Under the pieces are notes generated by a model, which did not search any database, was not told where the DNA came from, and was given only the letters and a program-made list of their open reading frames with translations. Positions 52,118-61,499 of a stretch of 64,000 nt of DNA are shown piece after piece. Every line of letters begins with the position of its first letter. Position 1 is the stretch's first letter. The translations under genes were made by a program, and so were the position numbers. The DNA is from an uncultured bacterium (GTDB lineage: Bacteria > Bacillota_I > Bacilli_A > RFN20 > CAG-826): assembly GCA_949299165.1 (NCBI GenBank), contig CASFZJ010000003.1, positions 1 through 64,000 of the forward strand. The letters run 5' to 3'.

Positions 52118-53065
52118 ATGAATAAAAAAGATTTAAGAATAGTTTACCTTGGAACGCCTAAAATTAGCGCAATAGTTTTAGAAAAATTAATCGAAAATGG
52201 ATATAACATTGTAGCTGTGGTCTCTCAAGCTGACAAACCACAAGGCAGAAAGATGATTTTAACGCCAACTGAAACAAAACTTGTTGCACAAAAACATAAT
52301 ATTCCTGTTTATCAACCTATTAAAATTCGCGATGATTATGCTTTTTTAAACGAGTTAAAACCAGATATTTTATTAACTATGGCTTATGGTCAAATTATTC
52401 CTCAAGCCGTGCTTGATATTCCTAAAATTAAAGCTTTAAATTTACATGGATCTATTTTGCCTAAATATCGTGGTGCAAGTCCTATTCAAGCTGCTTTATT
52501 AAATGGTGATAAAACAACTGGTATAACTTTAATGGAAATGGTCGATAAAATGGACGCTGGAAACATGTTTTATAAGAAAGAAATCGATATTTTAGATACT
52601 GATAATTACGAAACTTTATCTTTAAAACTTACAAATTTAGCTTATGAAACATTTGATGAAGGTATAGAAAACGTTCTTAAAGGCGAAAAAGGAGAAGTAC
52701 AAGATGAAAATCTTGTTACTTTTACTAAAAAAATTAAACCAGAAGAAAGCGAACTAAAATTTTCTGAAAGTGCCGAAAATCTAGTTAATAAAATTAGAGC
52801 TTTCTATAACGATCCTGGCACATATTTTGTAACAAAAATTAATGGTCAAGATGTAAAAATAAAAGTTAATAAAGCTGCTATAGTAAAAAAAGAAAATACT
52901 AAACCAGGAAATATTTATCAATACGATAAAAATGCCTTTATTATCGAAACTTCTTCAAATATGATTTCGATTTTATCCTTACAACTTCCTGGTAAAAAGA
53001 TGCTTGATTTCAAATCATTTTTTAACGGAAACCAAAAATTATTTGAAAAAAATACTAATATTTAA
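52118..53065 (+). CDS. fmt: Methionyl-tRNA formyltransferase
   Basis: The 315-aa enzyme has VYLGTPKISA, VVSQADKPQGR, NLHGSILPKYRGASPIQ with the catalytic Asn-His region, and a C-terminal OB-like domain. It formylates initiator Met-tRNA using 10-formyl-THF, which Fhs can supply. ATG 52118 is preferred to GTG 52109 because AGGA at 52101-52104 is too close to the GTG. The stop overlaps the helicase start as TAATG. Confidence 0.94.
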   Translation: MNKKDLRIVYLGTPKISAIVLEKLIENGYNIVAVVSQADKPQGRKMILTPTETKLVAQKHNIPVYQPIKIRDDYAFLNELKPDILLTMAYGQIIPQAVLDIPKIKALNLHGSILPKYRGASPIQAALLNGDKTTGITLMEMVDKMDAGNMFYKKEIDILDTDNYETLSLKLTNLAYETFDEGIENVLKGEKGEVQDENLVTFTKKIKPEESELKFSESAENLVNKIRAFYNDPGTYFVTKINGQDVKIKVNKAAIVKKENTKPGNIYQYDKNAFIIETSSNMISILSLQLPGKKMLDFKSFFNGNQKLFEKNTNI

Positions 53066-55398
53066 TGAAAACTTTAGAATTATCTGTCCATCAATTAGTT
53101 GATTTTGTTTTGCGTCGAGGAAGTTTAGATACTCGAACTTTTAACTCGATGACAATGCAAGAAGGAACAAAAATCCATAATATTTACCAGTCAAAACAAG
53201 GTTCAAATTATGTAAAAGAATATCCTTTAAGTGGTTTTTTTCAATATGAAGATAATTTAATACGTTTATCTGGTAGAGCTGATGGAATAATTTTAAATGA
53301 AGTGCCAATTATTGAAGAAATTAAGTCAACTAACACAGATTTAGATAAATTTTATATAGAAAATGAAGAGTGGCACCTAGGACAAGCAATTTGCTATGCA
53401 TACTTATATTCACTAGAAACAAAAATCAATAATATTGGCGTTAGATTAACTTATATTTCACAAATTGATAATTTAATCAAAAAACATGATTTTACATATA
53501 ATATCGATGAACTTGCTGAAAAAATTCGTACTTATTTTGATGTTTATTTTCAATTTGAACGTATACTTGACGTTTTAAAAGACAAAAGAAATACATCTTT
53601 AAACGAAATTAGTTTTCCATTTGGTGAAATTCGACCAGGACAAAAAGAATTAATCGATTTTACTAATGAAACAATTGACAAAGTTGAAATGAATTTTGCT
53701 GAAGCAAGCACTGGAATTGGTAAAACAATTGCGACTATTTTTGCAACTTTACCTAATATAAAATCAGGAAAAATCGATAAAGTTTTTTATCTTTGTCCAA
53801 AAAATACAAATTTTGAGAACTCAAAAAAAGCTTTAACGATATTACAAGATTATGGATATAAATTATCTTTTGTCGAATTAAGAGCAAAAAGCAAAATGTG
53901 TCCATATAAACTTGAGAAAAATTGTAATCCGTCGGATTGTCCATTAACTGTTAATTATTACACTAAACTTAAAGATGCATTAATGGACGCGCTTAAAAAA
54001 TATGATTCTTTTAATAGTGAAACAATAAAAGAAGTGGCGAAAAAATACGATATTTGTCCTTTTGAATTCTCACTTGAACTTTCCTTATATTCAGATTTTA
54101 TAATTTGTGATTATAATTATGCCTTTCATCCAATTGCTTATTTAAGAAGATTTTTAGATGCGCCAGATAAAGTTTATCATCTATTTGCTTTAGTCGATGA
54201 AGCACATAATCTTATTGATAGAGCACGCGATATGTTTACCATTTCTTTTAGTGAAAATGGCTATAAAATAATTAAAAATGATTTAAAAAATCATAAAACA
54301 CCTCGTTTAAAGAAAATAATTAGACAACTTAATCAAGATTTAAAGTTATTTAATGAATTTGATTTTTCAAATGGACCAATCATTTTAGAAACGTTGGATA
54401 ACACGTTTATTTCACATCTTGAAAATTTTAGAAATGAAATTAGTGTTCTTGAAGCTGAAAATCCAAACTTAAAACTCATAAAAGCACATGATTATTTAAT
54501 TGATTTATATAAATTTTTGACAATTTATGGTTTACTTAACGATGGTTTTAAGATAATTCTTTCAAAAAATAAAGAAAATTTAGATATAAAGCTATTTTGC
54601 ATTGAACCAAGCGAATTCATTAATAAAACCTTACTTAAATTTTTAGGAACTTTATTTTTTAGTGCGACATTAACTCCAATTGATTACTTTGAAAATGTTA
54701 TTTTGAATCGAAATAATGAAAAACATATTTCTTTGCCATCGCCATTTGATCCAAATAATTTCTTACTCATAATCAATGATAAAATTTCGATAAAATACAA
54801 GGATAGAGAACAAACTATTTCAGAAGTTGCAAAAGAAATACTAGATTTTATTTCATATAAAACAGGAAATTATCTAATTTTTGTGCCGTCTTTTGAATAT
54901 TCAAAAATGTTAAAAAATTATGTCTTAAATGATAAAAGATTTATCTTTCAGACATCTGAAATGAGCGATGTCGAAAAAACTAAATTTTTAGATGAATTTG
55001 CCTCATCACCTAAAGAAAGTAGGGTTGGAGTTTGCGCAATAAGTGGTTCTTTTGCCGAAAGTATCGATTTAGTCGGCGATAGGTTAATTGGTGTTGTAAT
55101 AGTTGGTGTTGGTTTACCTCAAGTTAATTTTGAAAATAACTTAATAAAAGAATTTTATGCTTCAAAAAATATGAACGGATATGATTTTGCTTATCTAAAT
55201 CCTGGTTTAAACAAGGTTTTACAAGCGATCGGAAGAGTAATTCGCACCGAAAATGATAAGGGAGCAGCTTTAATTATCGATAAAAGATATGCGCAAACCA
55301 ATTATCGAATAGTTTTAGATAAACATTTTAAAAACCAAGCAAAAATTTCAAATAGTAATGAACTTATCGGAATTCTAAATTCTTTTTATAAAAAATAA
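53065..55398 (+). CDS. PD-(D/E)XK nuclease fused to Fe-S XPD/DinG-type helicase
   Basis: This 777-aa protein has two parts. Residues 1-175 carry RecB/Cas4-like nuclease motifs: G34-x3-H38, GRADGI with D73, EEIKST with E85 and K87, and Q107-x3-Y-x-Y. Residues 185-777 form a superfamily 2 helicase: Q-like motif RPGQ, Walker A ASTGIGKT (215-222), four cysteines C279, C287, C292 and C331 for an Fe-S cluster, the DEAH box at 379-381 region, FSATLTP, and the motif VI QAIGRVIRTENDKG. It should unwind and cut branched or flapped DNA. It is coupled to fmt by TAATG, a context that does not explain its role. Confidence 0.85.
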   Translation: MKTLELSVHQLVDFVLRRGSLDTRTFNSMTMQEGTKIHNIYQSKQGSNYVKEYPLSGFFQYEDNLIRLSGRADGIILNEVPIIEEIKSTNTDLDKFYIENEEWHLGQAICYAYLYSLETKINNIGVRLTYISQIDNLIKKHDFTYNIDELAEKIRTYFDVYFQFERILDVLKDKRNTSLNEISFPFGEIRPGQKELIDFTNETIDKVEMNFAEASTGIGKTIATIFATLPNIKSGKIDKVFYLCPKNTNFENSKKALTILQDYGYKLSFVELRAKSKMCPYKLEKNCNPSDCPLTVNYYTKLKDALMDALKKYDSFNSETIKEVAKKYDICPFEFSLELSLYSDFIICDYNYAFHPIAYLRRFLDAPDKVYHLFALVDEAHNLIDRARDMFTISFSENGYKIIKNDLKNHKTPRLKKIIRQLNQDLKLFNEFDFSNGPIILETLDNTFISHLENFRNEISVLEAENPNLKLIKAHDYLIDLYKFLTIYGLLNDGFKIILSKNKENLDIKLFCIEPSEFINKTLLKFLGTLFFSATLTPIDYFENVILNRNNEKHISLPSPFDPNNFLLIINDKISIKYKDREQTISEVAKEILDFISYKTGNYLIFVPSFEYSKMLKNYVLNDKRFIFQTSEMSDVEKTKFLDEFASSPKESRVGVCAISGSFAESIDLVGDRLIGVVIVGVGLPQVNFENNLIKEFYASKNMNGYDFAYLNPGLNKVLQAIGRVIRTENDKGAALIIDKRYAQTNYRIVLDKHFKNQAKISNSNELIGILNSFYKK

Positions 55399-55402
55399 AT
55401 AA

Positions 55403-55411
55403 TGATATACT
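55403..55411 (+). promoter_or_regulatory. Extended -10 promoter of lepA, leaderless geometry
   Basis: TGATATACT is an extended -10 box whose end is 8 nt before ATG 55420. No ribosome site precedes the ATG. Confidence 0.45.
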
Positions 55412-55419
55412 TTTCAAGT

Positions 55420-57234
55420 ATGAAATACGATCAATCAAAAATTAGAAATTTTAGTGTTATTGCACATATCGATCATGGTAAATCGACTCTTTGTGATCGC
55501 ATTTTAGAGCTTACTGAAACTATCGAAAAAAGAGAGATGAAATCCCAAATTCTTGATGATATGGATCTTGAAAGAGAAAGAGGAATTACTATTAAATTAA
55601 ATGCTGTCACTGTAAATTATCATTCGCTTGATGGAAATGATTATATTTTTAATTTAATCGACACTCCTGGGCACGTCGATTTTACATACGAAGTCAGTAG
55701 ATCTTTAGCCGCATGTGAAGGTGCAATTTTAGTAATTGATGCTACTCAAGGAGTAGAAGCTCAAACCTTAGCAAATATGTATCTTGCAATCGATAATAAT
55801 CTCGAAATTGTTCCTGTTATTAACAAAATTGATTTAGCTAGTGCAAGAGTTGAAGCATGTAAAGATGAAATTACCAAGCGAATTGGGCTTGCTGGAGATG
55901 CTGCAATTCCAGTTAGTGCTAAAACAGGCGATAATATTCGCGATGTTTTAGAAAGAATAGTTACAGACATTCCTGCTCCTAGTGGAAGTAATGAGGCACC
56001 TTTAAAAGCGCTTATTTTTGACTCATATTACGATTCTTATCGTGGTGTTGTTGTTTTAATTAGAATTAAAGAAGGAACTGTAAAAGTTGGCGATACAATC
56101 CATTTAATGCGCTCTGGTGCGGATTTTTTAGTTACTGAACTAGGAATTCGTACACCAAAAGAAATGCAAACTGATGCTTTATATTGTGGTGAAGTTGGCT
56201 ATTTATGTGCTCAAATTAAAGATATTAAAGAAGTGCGAGTCGGTGACACAATCACTTTAAAAAATAAGCCTGCTTTATTACCTTTGCCGGGTTACAAAAA
56301 GATAAATCCAATGGTTTATTGTGGAATTTACCCAAGTGATTCTAAAAAATATGAAGATTTAAAAGAAGCTCTTGAAAAATTATCATTAAACGATGCATCT
56401 TTACGCTTCGAACCAGAAACATCTCAAGCTTTAGGATTTGGCTTTAGATGTGGATTTTTAGGTCTTTTGCATATGGATGTTATTCAAGAAAGACTTGAAA
56501 GAGAATATAATTTAGATTTAATTTTAACTGCGCCAAGCGTTATTTATAAAGTTTGCTTAACAAATGGAGAAGAATTTGAACTCAGTAATCCAAGCGAATT
56601 ACCTGATTTAACAACAATTGCTCATATCGAAGAACCATTTGTTAAAGCAGAGATCATGATGCCAAAAGATTACATTGGTCCGGTTATGCAACTTTGCCAA
56701 GATAGAAGAGGAATTTATAAAAATCTTGAATATTTTGATGATACAAGAATGATTCTCACTTATGATATGCCATTAAGTGAAATTATTTTTAACTTTTTTG
56801 ATAAATTAAAATCCTATACAAAAGGTTATGCAAGTTTAGATTACGAATTTGCTGATTATAAAGAAAGTAATCTTTCAAAAATGGATATCTTACTAAATGG
56901 AGAAGTGATAGACGCTTTAAGTTCGATTGTTTATAAACCATTTGCTTATAAACGCGGACTCAAGATTGTCTCCAAATTAAAAGAGGTTATTCCAAGACAA
57001 CAATTTGAAATCCCTGTTCAAGCTGCAATAAATGGGAAAATCATTGCTCGTGCAGATATAAAAGCAGTAAGAAAAGACGTTTTAGCTAAATGTTATGGTG
57101 GAGATATCACAAGAAAAAAGAAACTTTTAGAGAAACAAAAAGAGGGTAAAAAGCGTATGAAGTCAATTGGCTCAGTTGATGTCCCGCAAGAAGCTTTTAT
57201 GTCACTTTTAAGCATTGATGACGATGAAAGTTGA
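55420..57234 (+). CDS. lepA: Elongation factor 4 (LepA)
   Basis: The 604-aa GTPase has AHIDHGKST (G1), the RERGITI switch I, DTPGHVDF (G3), NKID (G4), then EF-G-like domains II, III and V and the LepA-specific C-terminal domain with [25 protein letters not shown]. It aids ribosome function under stress. I chose ATG 55420, where the family's [16 protein letters not shown] alignment begins, over the ATG at 55402. Confidence 0.96.
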   Translation: MKYDQSKIRNFSVIAHIDHGKSTLCDRILELTETIEKREMKSQILDDMDLERERGITIKLNAVTVNYHSLDGNDYIFNLIDTPGHVDFTYEVSRSLAACEGAILVIDATQGVEAQTLANMYLAIDNNLEIVPVINKIDLASARVEACKDEITKRIGLAGDAAIPVSAKTGDNIRDVLERIVTDIPAPSGSNEAPLKALIFDSYYDSYRGVVVLIRIKEGTVKVGDTIHLMRSGADFLVTELGIRTPKEMQTDALYCGEVGYLCAQIKDIKEVRVGDTITLKNKPALLPLPGYKKINPMVYCGIYPSDSKKYEDLKEALEKLSLNDASLRFEPETSQALGFGFRCGFLGLLHMDVIQERLEREYNLDLILTAPSVIYKVCLTNGEEFELSNPSELPDLTTIAHIEEPFVKAEIMMPKDYIGPVMQLCQDRRGIYKNLEYFDDTRMILTYDMPLSEIIFNFFDKLKSYTKGYASLDYEFADYKESNLSKMDILLNGEVIDALSSIVYKPFAYKRGLKIVSKLKEVIPRQQFEIPVQAAINGKIIARADIKAVRKDVLAKCYGGDITRKKKLLEKQKEGKKRMKSIGSVDVPQEAFMSLLSIDDDES

Positions 57235-57284
57235 TAATTTGTAGATAATTGGTAGATAACTAGTAGATAATTAGTAAATATTCA
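57230..57284 (+). repeat. Five 11-bp tandem repeats upstream of the Fic-like gene
   Basis: Units GTTGATAATTT (57230), GTAGATAATTG (57241), GTAGATAACTA (57252), GTAGATAATTA (57263) and GTAAATATTCA (57274) follow each other without gaps. The first overlaps the lepA stop codon. They end 1 nt before the -35 box of the next gene, so all units face one side of the helix upstream of the promoter, as activator sites often do. Confidence 0.65.
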
Positions 57285-57313
57285 TTGTAATAAGTCGTTT
57301 TAAATTTTATAAT
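57285..57313 (+). promoter_or_regulatory. Promoter of the Fic-like gene
   Basis: TTGTAA (57285-57290) and TATAAT (57308-57313) are separated by 17 nt; AAGGA precedes ATG 57341. Confidence 0.65.
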
Positions 57314-57340
57314 TTACATATATTTAAGGAATAATCAATT

Positions 57341-59005
57341 ATGGCTGTTAATGAATTCATAAAAAAATTTAGCAATGAAATATATGCTACAAAAAATGAT
57401 GTTATCAGAGAAATGAAAACTCCTTTAGTTGATGGAATTTGGTCACAAGTAATTGAATATAGAAAAGCTTTTTATGAAACTTTGACATTAACAAATTATG
57501 ATTCAACTCGTTTTTCAGTCTGTTTAACACCAAATATCTCAAAGAAAATTAATAATTTTGAAAGAAAATTAATATCAATATTAAACAAATATTCAAAGCT
57601 TCAAAGAAACTTTGCGAATGAATATTTTAAAAATAAAACTTACAAGAAAATTCTAAGATATATCGCAAGAAAATATAAAATTGATATCCAAGATACAGTT
57701 TTAGATGGAATAATTGACGGTACAATTACTTTCAATTTGCCAGCCGATCAAACAATCATTCAAAGATATTATTCTTGTTTACAAGATATTGAAGAAAATT
57801 ATCTCCAAGATATTGATGAAAATACACTTGGAAATTTCTATTCCAAATTAATGGGAACAGATGATTTAACTGAATATTATCGTAAAACTGATACTAATAA
57901 ATATAATGGATATAGTATCGGCAGATTAAAAATTGGAGTAGCACCTCAAAATATTGAAAATTCTGTTAATCAATTAATACGCTTCATTAATTATGACAAT
58001 CAAAGCTTAATCGTTAAAGCAGTATCAACTTTCTATTATATTTATTACATTAGACCATTTGAAAATTATAGCGAAGAAATAGCCTTATTAATGCTTAAAA
58101 AGGTCCTTGCATACAATGATATTAGTTCAGTTGCCGCATTATTATCTTTTGAAGCATTACTTGAAAATAAAGACGAACTTGAAGGCAAAATTGCTGATTG
58201 TCAAAAATACTATGATTTAACCTATTTAATTAACTATGTTTTAGATAAGATTGAGCCATTAACCGATCGTATAGCTGACGATATCGTCGAATCTCAAAAT
58301 GTTACGATCAAAAAGGAACTTTATCAAGCTGATCCAGAACCAATTTCTGAACAAAAAGAGCCTATTTTTGAAAGTGGCGCTCAAACAACAGCAATTCCAA
58401 CTATTGAGAAAGCATTTATTGAAAAAGAACCTCTAACAAGCGAAGAATTAAGAGGTGAACCAATTCAAGAAGGTGTTTTTGAACCAATACACGAAGAAAA
58501 AGTTCAAGAAGTAACTCAAGAACCAGCAGAAGAAAAAGAAGAAACTGTTGCTCCTGTACTCGAAGAAGTTCAAGAACACGTCGAAACCATTGAAGAACCA
58601 AAACAAGAAGAAAAAGATATTTCTGTTGGTAGAACCGAAGAAGAAATTAAAGCTTATGAAGATTTAGTTAAACCTGTTCAACCAACATTAAATGGCTCAG
58701 AAAAAGTTAATTTTGCTCAAAATATTGCAATTTCTAATGTTCCAACCGGATTAACTGAAGATGAAGCGACCAGACTTGAAGAACATCTTATGGAAATGAA
58801 TCCAAATTTATCCCATGGACAAGCTTATTTCTACGCACGTCATTGTACAATTGGAATGTATTATACTGTTGATCAATACAAAAAATGCGTTGGATGTGCT
58901 TATGAAACGGCAAGAAGTAGCATGAATAATTTAGTTTTGTTAGGTTACTACAAAAAAGAATTATTAAAGAAAAAATTTGTATATCTTCCTGTAAAAAGAA
59001 ATTAA
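57341..59005 (+). CDS. Degenerate Fic-fold protein with acidic linker and C-terminal winged-helix-like domain
   Basis: The 554-aa protein has an all-helical N-terminal region. Within it 190-256 resembles a Fic domain: GRLKIGVAPQNIENSVNQLI, then FYYIYYIRPFENYSEEIALL. The catalytic H-P-F-x-D-G-N-G-R is replaced by R238-P-F-E-N-Y-S-E-E, so AMP transfer is not expected. Residues about 325-450 are a Pro/Glu/Gln-rich acidic linker. Residues about 488-554 (SHGQAYFYARHCT, then YETARSSMNNLVLLGYYKK and KKKFVYLP) look like a winged helix. It may be a scaffold or regulator. No family name is certain. Confidence 0.6.
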   Translation: MAVNEFIKKFSNEIYATKNDVIREMKTPLVDGIWSQVIEYRKAFYETLTLTNYDSTRFSVCLTPNISKKINNFERKLISILNKYSKLQRNFANEYFKNKTYKKILRYIARKYKIDIQDTVLDGIIDGTITFNLPADQTIIQRYYSCLQDIEENYLQDIDENTLGNFYSKLMGTDDLTEYYRKTDTNKYNGYSIGRLKIGVAPQNIENSVNQLIRFINYDNQSLIVKAVSTFYYIYYIRPFENYSEEIALLMLKKVLAYNDISSVAALLSFEALLENKDELEGKIADCQKYYDLTYLINYVLDKIEPLTDRIADDIVESQNVTIKKELYQADPEPISEQKEPIFESGAQTTAIPTIEKAFIEKEPLTSEELRGEPIQEGVFEPIHEEKVQEVTQEPAEEKEETVAPVLEEVQEHVETIEEPKQEEKDISVGRTEEEIKAYEDLVKPVQPTLNGSEKVNFAQNIAISNVPTGLTEDEATRLEEHLMEMNPNLSHGQAYFYARHCTIGMYYTVDQYKKCVGCAYETARSSMNNLVLLGYYKKELLKKKFVYLPVKRN

Positions 59006-59018
59006 AGAGGTGTTTTAA

Positions 59019-59279
59019 ATGTTACCAATTAGAGTATTTGATGACTGGATTAATCAACCATGGGCAATATTCTTATTTATTGTCATAATTTTTGGTGTTT
59101 TAGCTCTTGGTGTATTCTTATTATCAAAATTTGTTATAAACAAAAACAAGGATAAAGAAGAAAAACCAGACGAAAAAACATTAGCAAATGAAAATCTTAG
59201 TAGATTTTTAGAAGATGTTGAAGATCCTGAAACTCAAAAACAATTTGATGAATACGAAAAAGAAAACAAAGATAAATAG
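59019..59279 (+). CDS. Small single-span membrane protein
   Basis: The 86-aa protein has one hydrophobic helix (about 15-38) followed by a basic patch and an acidic, hydrophilic cytosolic tail. GAGGTG lies 10 nt before ATG 59019. No family was recognised. It follows the Fic-like gene by 13 nt and overlaps hemW by 32 nt, so the three form an operon. Confidence 0.65.
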   Translation: MLPIRVFDDWINQPWAIFLFIVIIFGVLALGVFLLSKFVINKNKDKEEKPDEKTLANENLSRFLEDVEDPETQKQFDEYEKENKDK

Positions 59280-60360
59280 TTTATATATTCATATTCCTTT
59301 TTGTGATTCAATATGTCCTTATTGCGATTTTACTAAATTCTTAAGTAAGGACATTTTTAAGTTTGAATACATAAATCAATTAATTAGAGATTTAAATGAA
59401 TTAATCGCAGCAAATTATAAATTTAAAACAATTTACATTGGCGGAGGAACACCAAGTTGTTTATCTATTAAAGATTTAATTAAATTACTTAAAAAAGTTA
59501 AGCTTTTAATCGATTTTGATACAAATTACGAATTCACAATTGAAGCTAATCCTGAATCGATTGATGAAGATAAATTAAGATTATTTAAAAGTGCAGGAGT
59601 TAATAGAATTTCTATCGGAATTCAAAGTTTTAATGAGGAATTACTAGAAACAATTAATCGAAATTATCATATAAATTACTTTAATTTGATAAAAACTGTT
59701 AAAAAATATATCAATAATATAAATATAGACTTAATTTATGGTTTACCAGATCAAACCAAAGAAAATCTTTTAGATGATTTAAATAATTTTATTAAATTGG
59801 ATATTAATCATATTTCAACCTACAGTCTTTCAATTAATCCAATGTCCATTTTTTATGTAAAAGGATATAAAGAAATTGATGAAGATTTATCACGCGAATT
59901 TTATGACACAATTTTAGATTTTCTTAGAAAACATGGTTTTGAAAGATATGAAGTGAGCAATTTTGCAAAACCAGGTTATGAAAGCAAACATAATTTAACT
60001 TATTGGAATAATGAAGAATATATTGGTTTAGGAGTTGGTGCAAGTGGATATATTCATCCTTATCGATATAAAAATTCATCAAATTTAACTTCCTACTTAC
60101 ACGGAGAACGTAATTTAGAAAAAGAATTTATTTCAAAAAATGATAATAAAATATATTTTTTACTATGCAATTTGCGAAAAAAACAGGGATTTTTGTTAAA
60201 AACATATGAAATTTTGTTTAAAAGTAGGTTTTTTGATGATTTTTCTGGAAAAATTGAAAAATTCCTAGAAAATAATTTAATAATTACAGAAAATGATAGA
60301 ATTTTTTGTTCTGATGAAGGGCTTATAAAACTTGATTTAATACTAAAAGAAATTATTTAA
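59248..60360 (+). CDS. hemW: HemW-like radical-SAM protein
   Basis: The 370-aa protein starts with LYIHIPFCDSICPYCDF, giving the C19-x3-C23-x2-C26 cluster ligands, and continues with YIGGGTPSCL, RISIGIQSFNEELL and HNLTYWNNEEYIGLG. HemW was first annotated as oxygen-independent coproporphyrinogen oxidase; it lacks that activity and binds haem. There are no haem genes in the window. In Firmicutes hemW sits between lepA and hrcA, as here. The start, inside the preceding gene, has no ribosome site and is uncertain. Confidence 0.88.
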   Translation: MNTKKKTKINSLYIHIPFCDSICPYCDFTKFLSKDIFKFEYINQLIRDLNELIAANYKFKTIYIGGGTPSCLSIKDLIKLLKKVKLLIDFDTNYEFTIEANPESIDEDKLRLFKSAGVNRISIGIQSFNEELLETINRNYHINYFNLIKTVKKYINNINIDLIYGLPDQTKENLLDDLNNFIKLDINHISTYSLSINPMSIFYVKGYKEIDEDLSREFYDTILDFLRKHGFERYEVSNFAKPGYESKHNLTYWNNEEYIGLGVGASGYIHPYRYKNSSNLTSYLHGERNLEKEFISKNDNKIYFLLCNLRKKQGFLLKTYEILFKSRFFDDFSGKIEKFLENNLIITENDRIFCSDEGLIKLDLILKEII

Positions 60361-60365
60361 ACTTT

Positions 60366-60392
60366 TTAGCACTTTTCTGTTGACACTGCTAA
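60366..60392 (+). promoter_or_regulatory. Degenerate second CIRCE-like repeat
   Basis: TTAGCACTT and CACTGCTAA are separated by exactly 9 nt, matching the CIRCE layout; its right half overlaps the -35 box. Confidence 0.55.
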
Positions 60393-60407
60393 ATTTCTCT
60401 ATATAAT
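60380..60407 (+). promoter_or_regulatory. Heat-shock operon promoter
   Basis: A perfect TTGACA (60380-60385) and perfect TATAAT (60402-60407) are separated by 16 nt, the strongest sigma-A promoter in the window. Confidence 0.85.
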
Positions 60408-60411
60408 TTAG

Positions 60412-60438
60412 GTAGCACTTAAGAAGTTAGAGTGCTAG
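60412..60438 (+). promoter_or_regulatory. CIRCE operator of hrcA-grpE-dnaK
   Basis: GTAGCACTT-N9-GAGTGCTAG closely matches the CIRCE consensus TTAGCACTC-N9-GAGTGCTAA and lies at the expected start of transcription. HrcA should bind here. Confidence 0.92.
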
Positions 60439-60452
60439 AAGCTATTTAGAAT

Positions 60453-61499
60453 ATGTCATTAACTAGAAGAGAAAAATTGCTAAAACTTATCGTAGAAGAT
60501 TTTATAAAGACAGCAGAACCTGTTGGTTCTAACTATCTTATTAAGAAATATAATCTTTCTATTTCTAGTGCAACAATTAGAAACGAAATGAATTCTCTTG
60601 AAAAAGAGGGTCTTCTTGAAAAAACACATACTTCTAGTGGACGTGTTCCTTCAATCAATGGTTATAGATATTATATCGACAATTTAAGAAACACTAAGAT
60701 TGATGAGAAAATGAAAAACGAATTAAATAAAGTTTTCTCAAATTCGACTTCAGTTGAAGAAATCTTAAAGGAAAGTTGTGAGATTCTTAGCCATATGACA
60801 AATCTTGCAAGTGTTGTTTTAGGACCTGGTGCTGATGAAGAATGTTTAGTTTCAATGCAACTTATCCCAATTTCTCAAAGTACAGTTACAGCTATCTTTG
60901 TTACAAATAAGGGATATGTTGAGAACAAAACATTCACAGTTCATTCCAGATATCGAATTGAAGACTTGAAGAAGTGCATTGAAGTATTAAATGATAGGTT
61001 AAAAGGGACAAAAGTAAATCAACTTGTAGAAAAACTTGAAAGCATTAAGCCAATTCTTGCTGACTATATGAGTGATTATGCTTATCTCTATAACGCATTA
61101 CTTAAAACTTTCTATGATTTTGCTTCAAGTAGAAATGGTCAGATTTATGGAAAAGAAAACTTGTTAACCCAACCTGAGTTCCAAAATGATGCATCAGAAT
61201 TAAGAAAATTATTTGGATTATTCAACAATCCAAACGAACTTGAAAAAATTCTTGATGAAGCTGAGACAAAATTATTAATCAATGCTGGTGATGTCGAAGA
61301 AAAATATAACGATGTAAGTATTATTTCAAAAGATATTGCAGTAGATGGTGAAAAAATTGGTAAAATTGCAGTTATTGGCCCAACAAGAATGGATTATTCA
61401 AAAGTATTAAATAGTTTGGATTATATTGTAAATAAAATTATGGAGCACTTATCAAATGAAGATATTCAAGAAGAAAACGGAGGCGAAGATGGAGAATAG
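60453..61499 (+). CDS. hrcA: HrcA heat-shock repressor
   Basis: The 348-aa protein has an N-terminal winged helix (LTRREKLLKLIVEDFIKTAEPVG, then SSATIRNEMNSLEKEGLLEK and THTSSGRVPSINGYRYYID) and a C-terminal GAF-like dimerisation region. It represses this operon through CIRCE and is kept active by GroE in other Bacilli. There is no Shine-Dalgarno before ATG 60453, which would keep repressor levels low. grpE overlaps its end by 11 nt. Confidence 0.96.
   Translation: MSLTRREKLLKLIVEDFIKTAEPVGSNYLIKKYNLSISSATIRNEMNSLEKEGLLEKTHTSSGRVPSINGYRYYIDNLRNTKIDEKMKNELNKVFSNSTSVEEILKESCEILSHMTNLASVVLGPGADEECLVSMQLIPISQSTVTAIFVTNKGYVENKTFTVHSRYRIEDLKKCIEVLNDRLKGTKVNQLVEKLESIKPILADYMSDYAYLYNALLKTFYDFASSRNGQIYGKENLLTQPEFQNDASELRKLFGLFNNPNELEKILDEAETKLLINAGDVEEKYNDVSIISKDIAVDGEKIGKIAVIGPTRMDYSKVLNSLDYIVNKIMEHLSNEDIQEENGGEDGE

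Noticed and set aside
58416-58601. 61-aa minus-strand frame inside the Fic-like gene
   Set aside because: Leu/Val/Gln repeats mirror the Pro/Glu/Gln linker on the sense strand.
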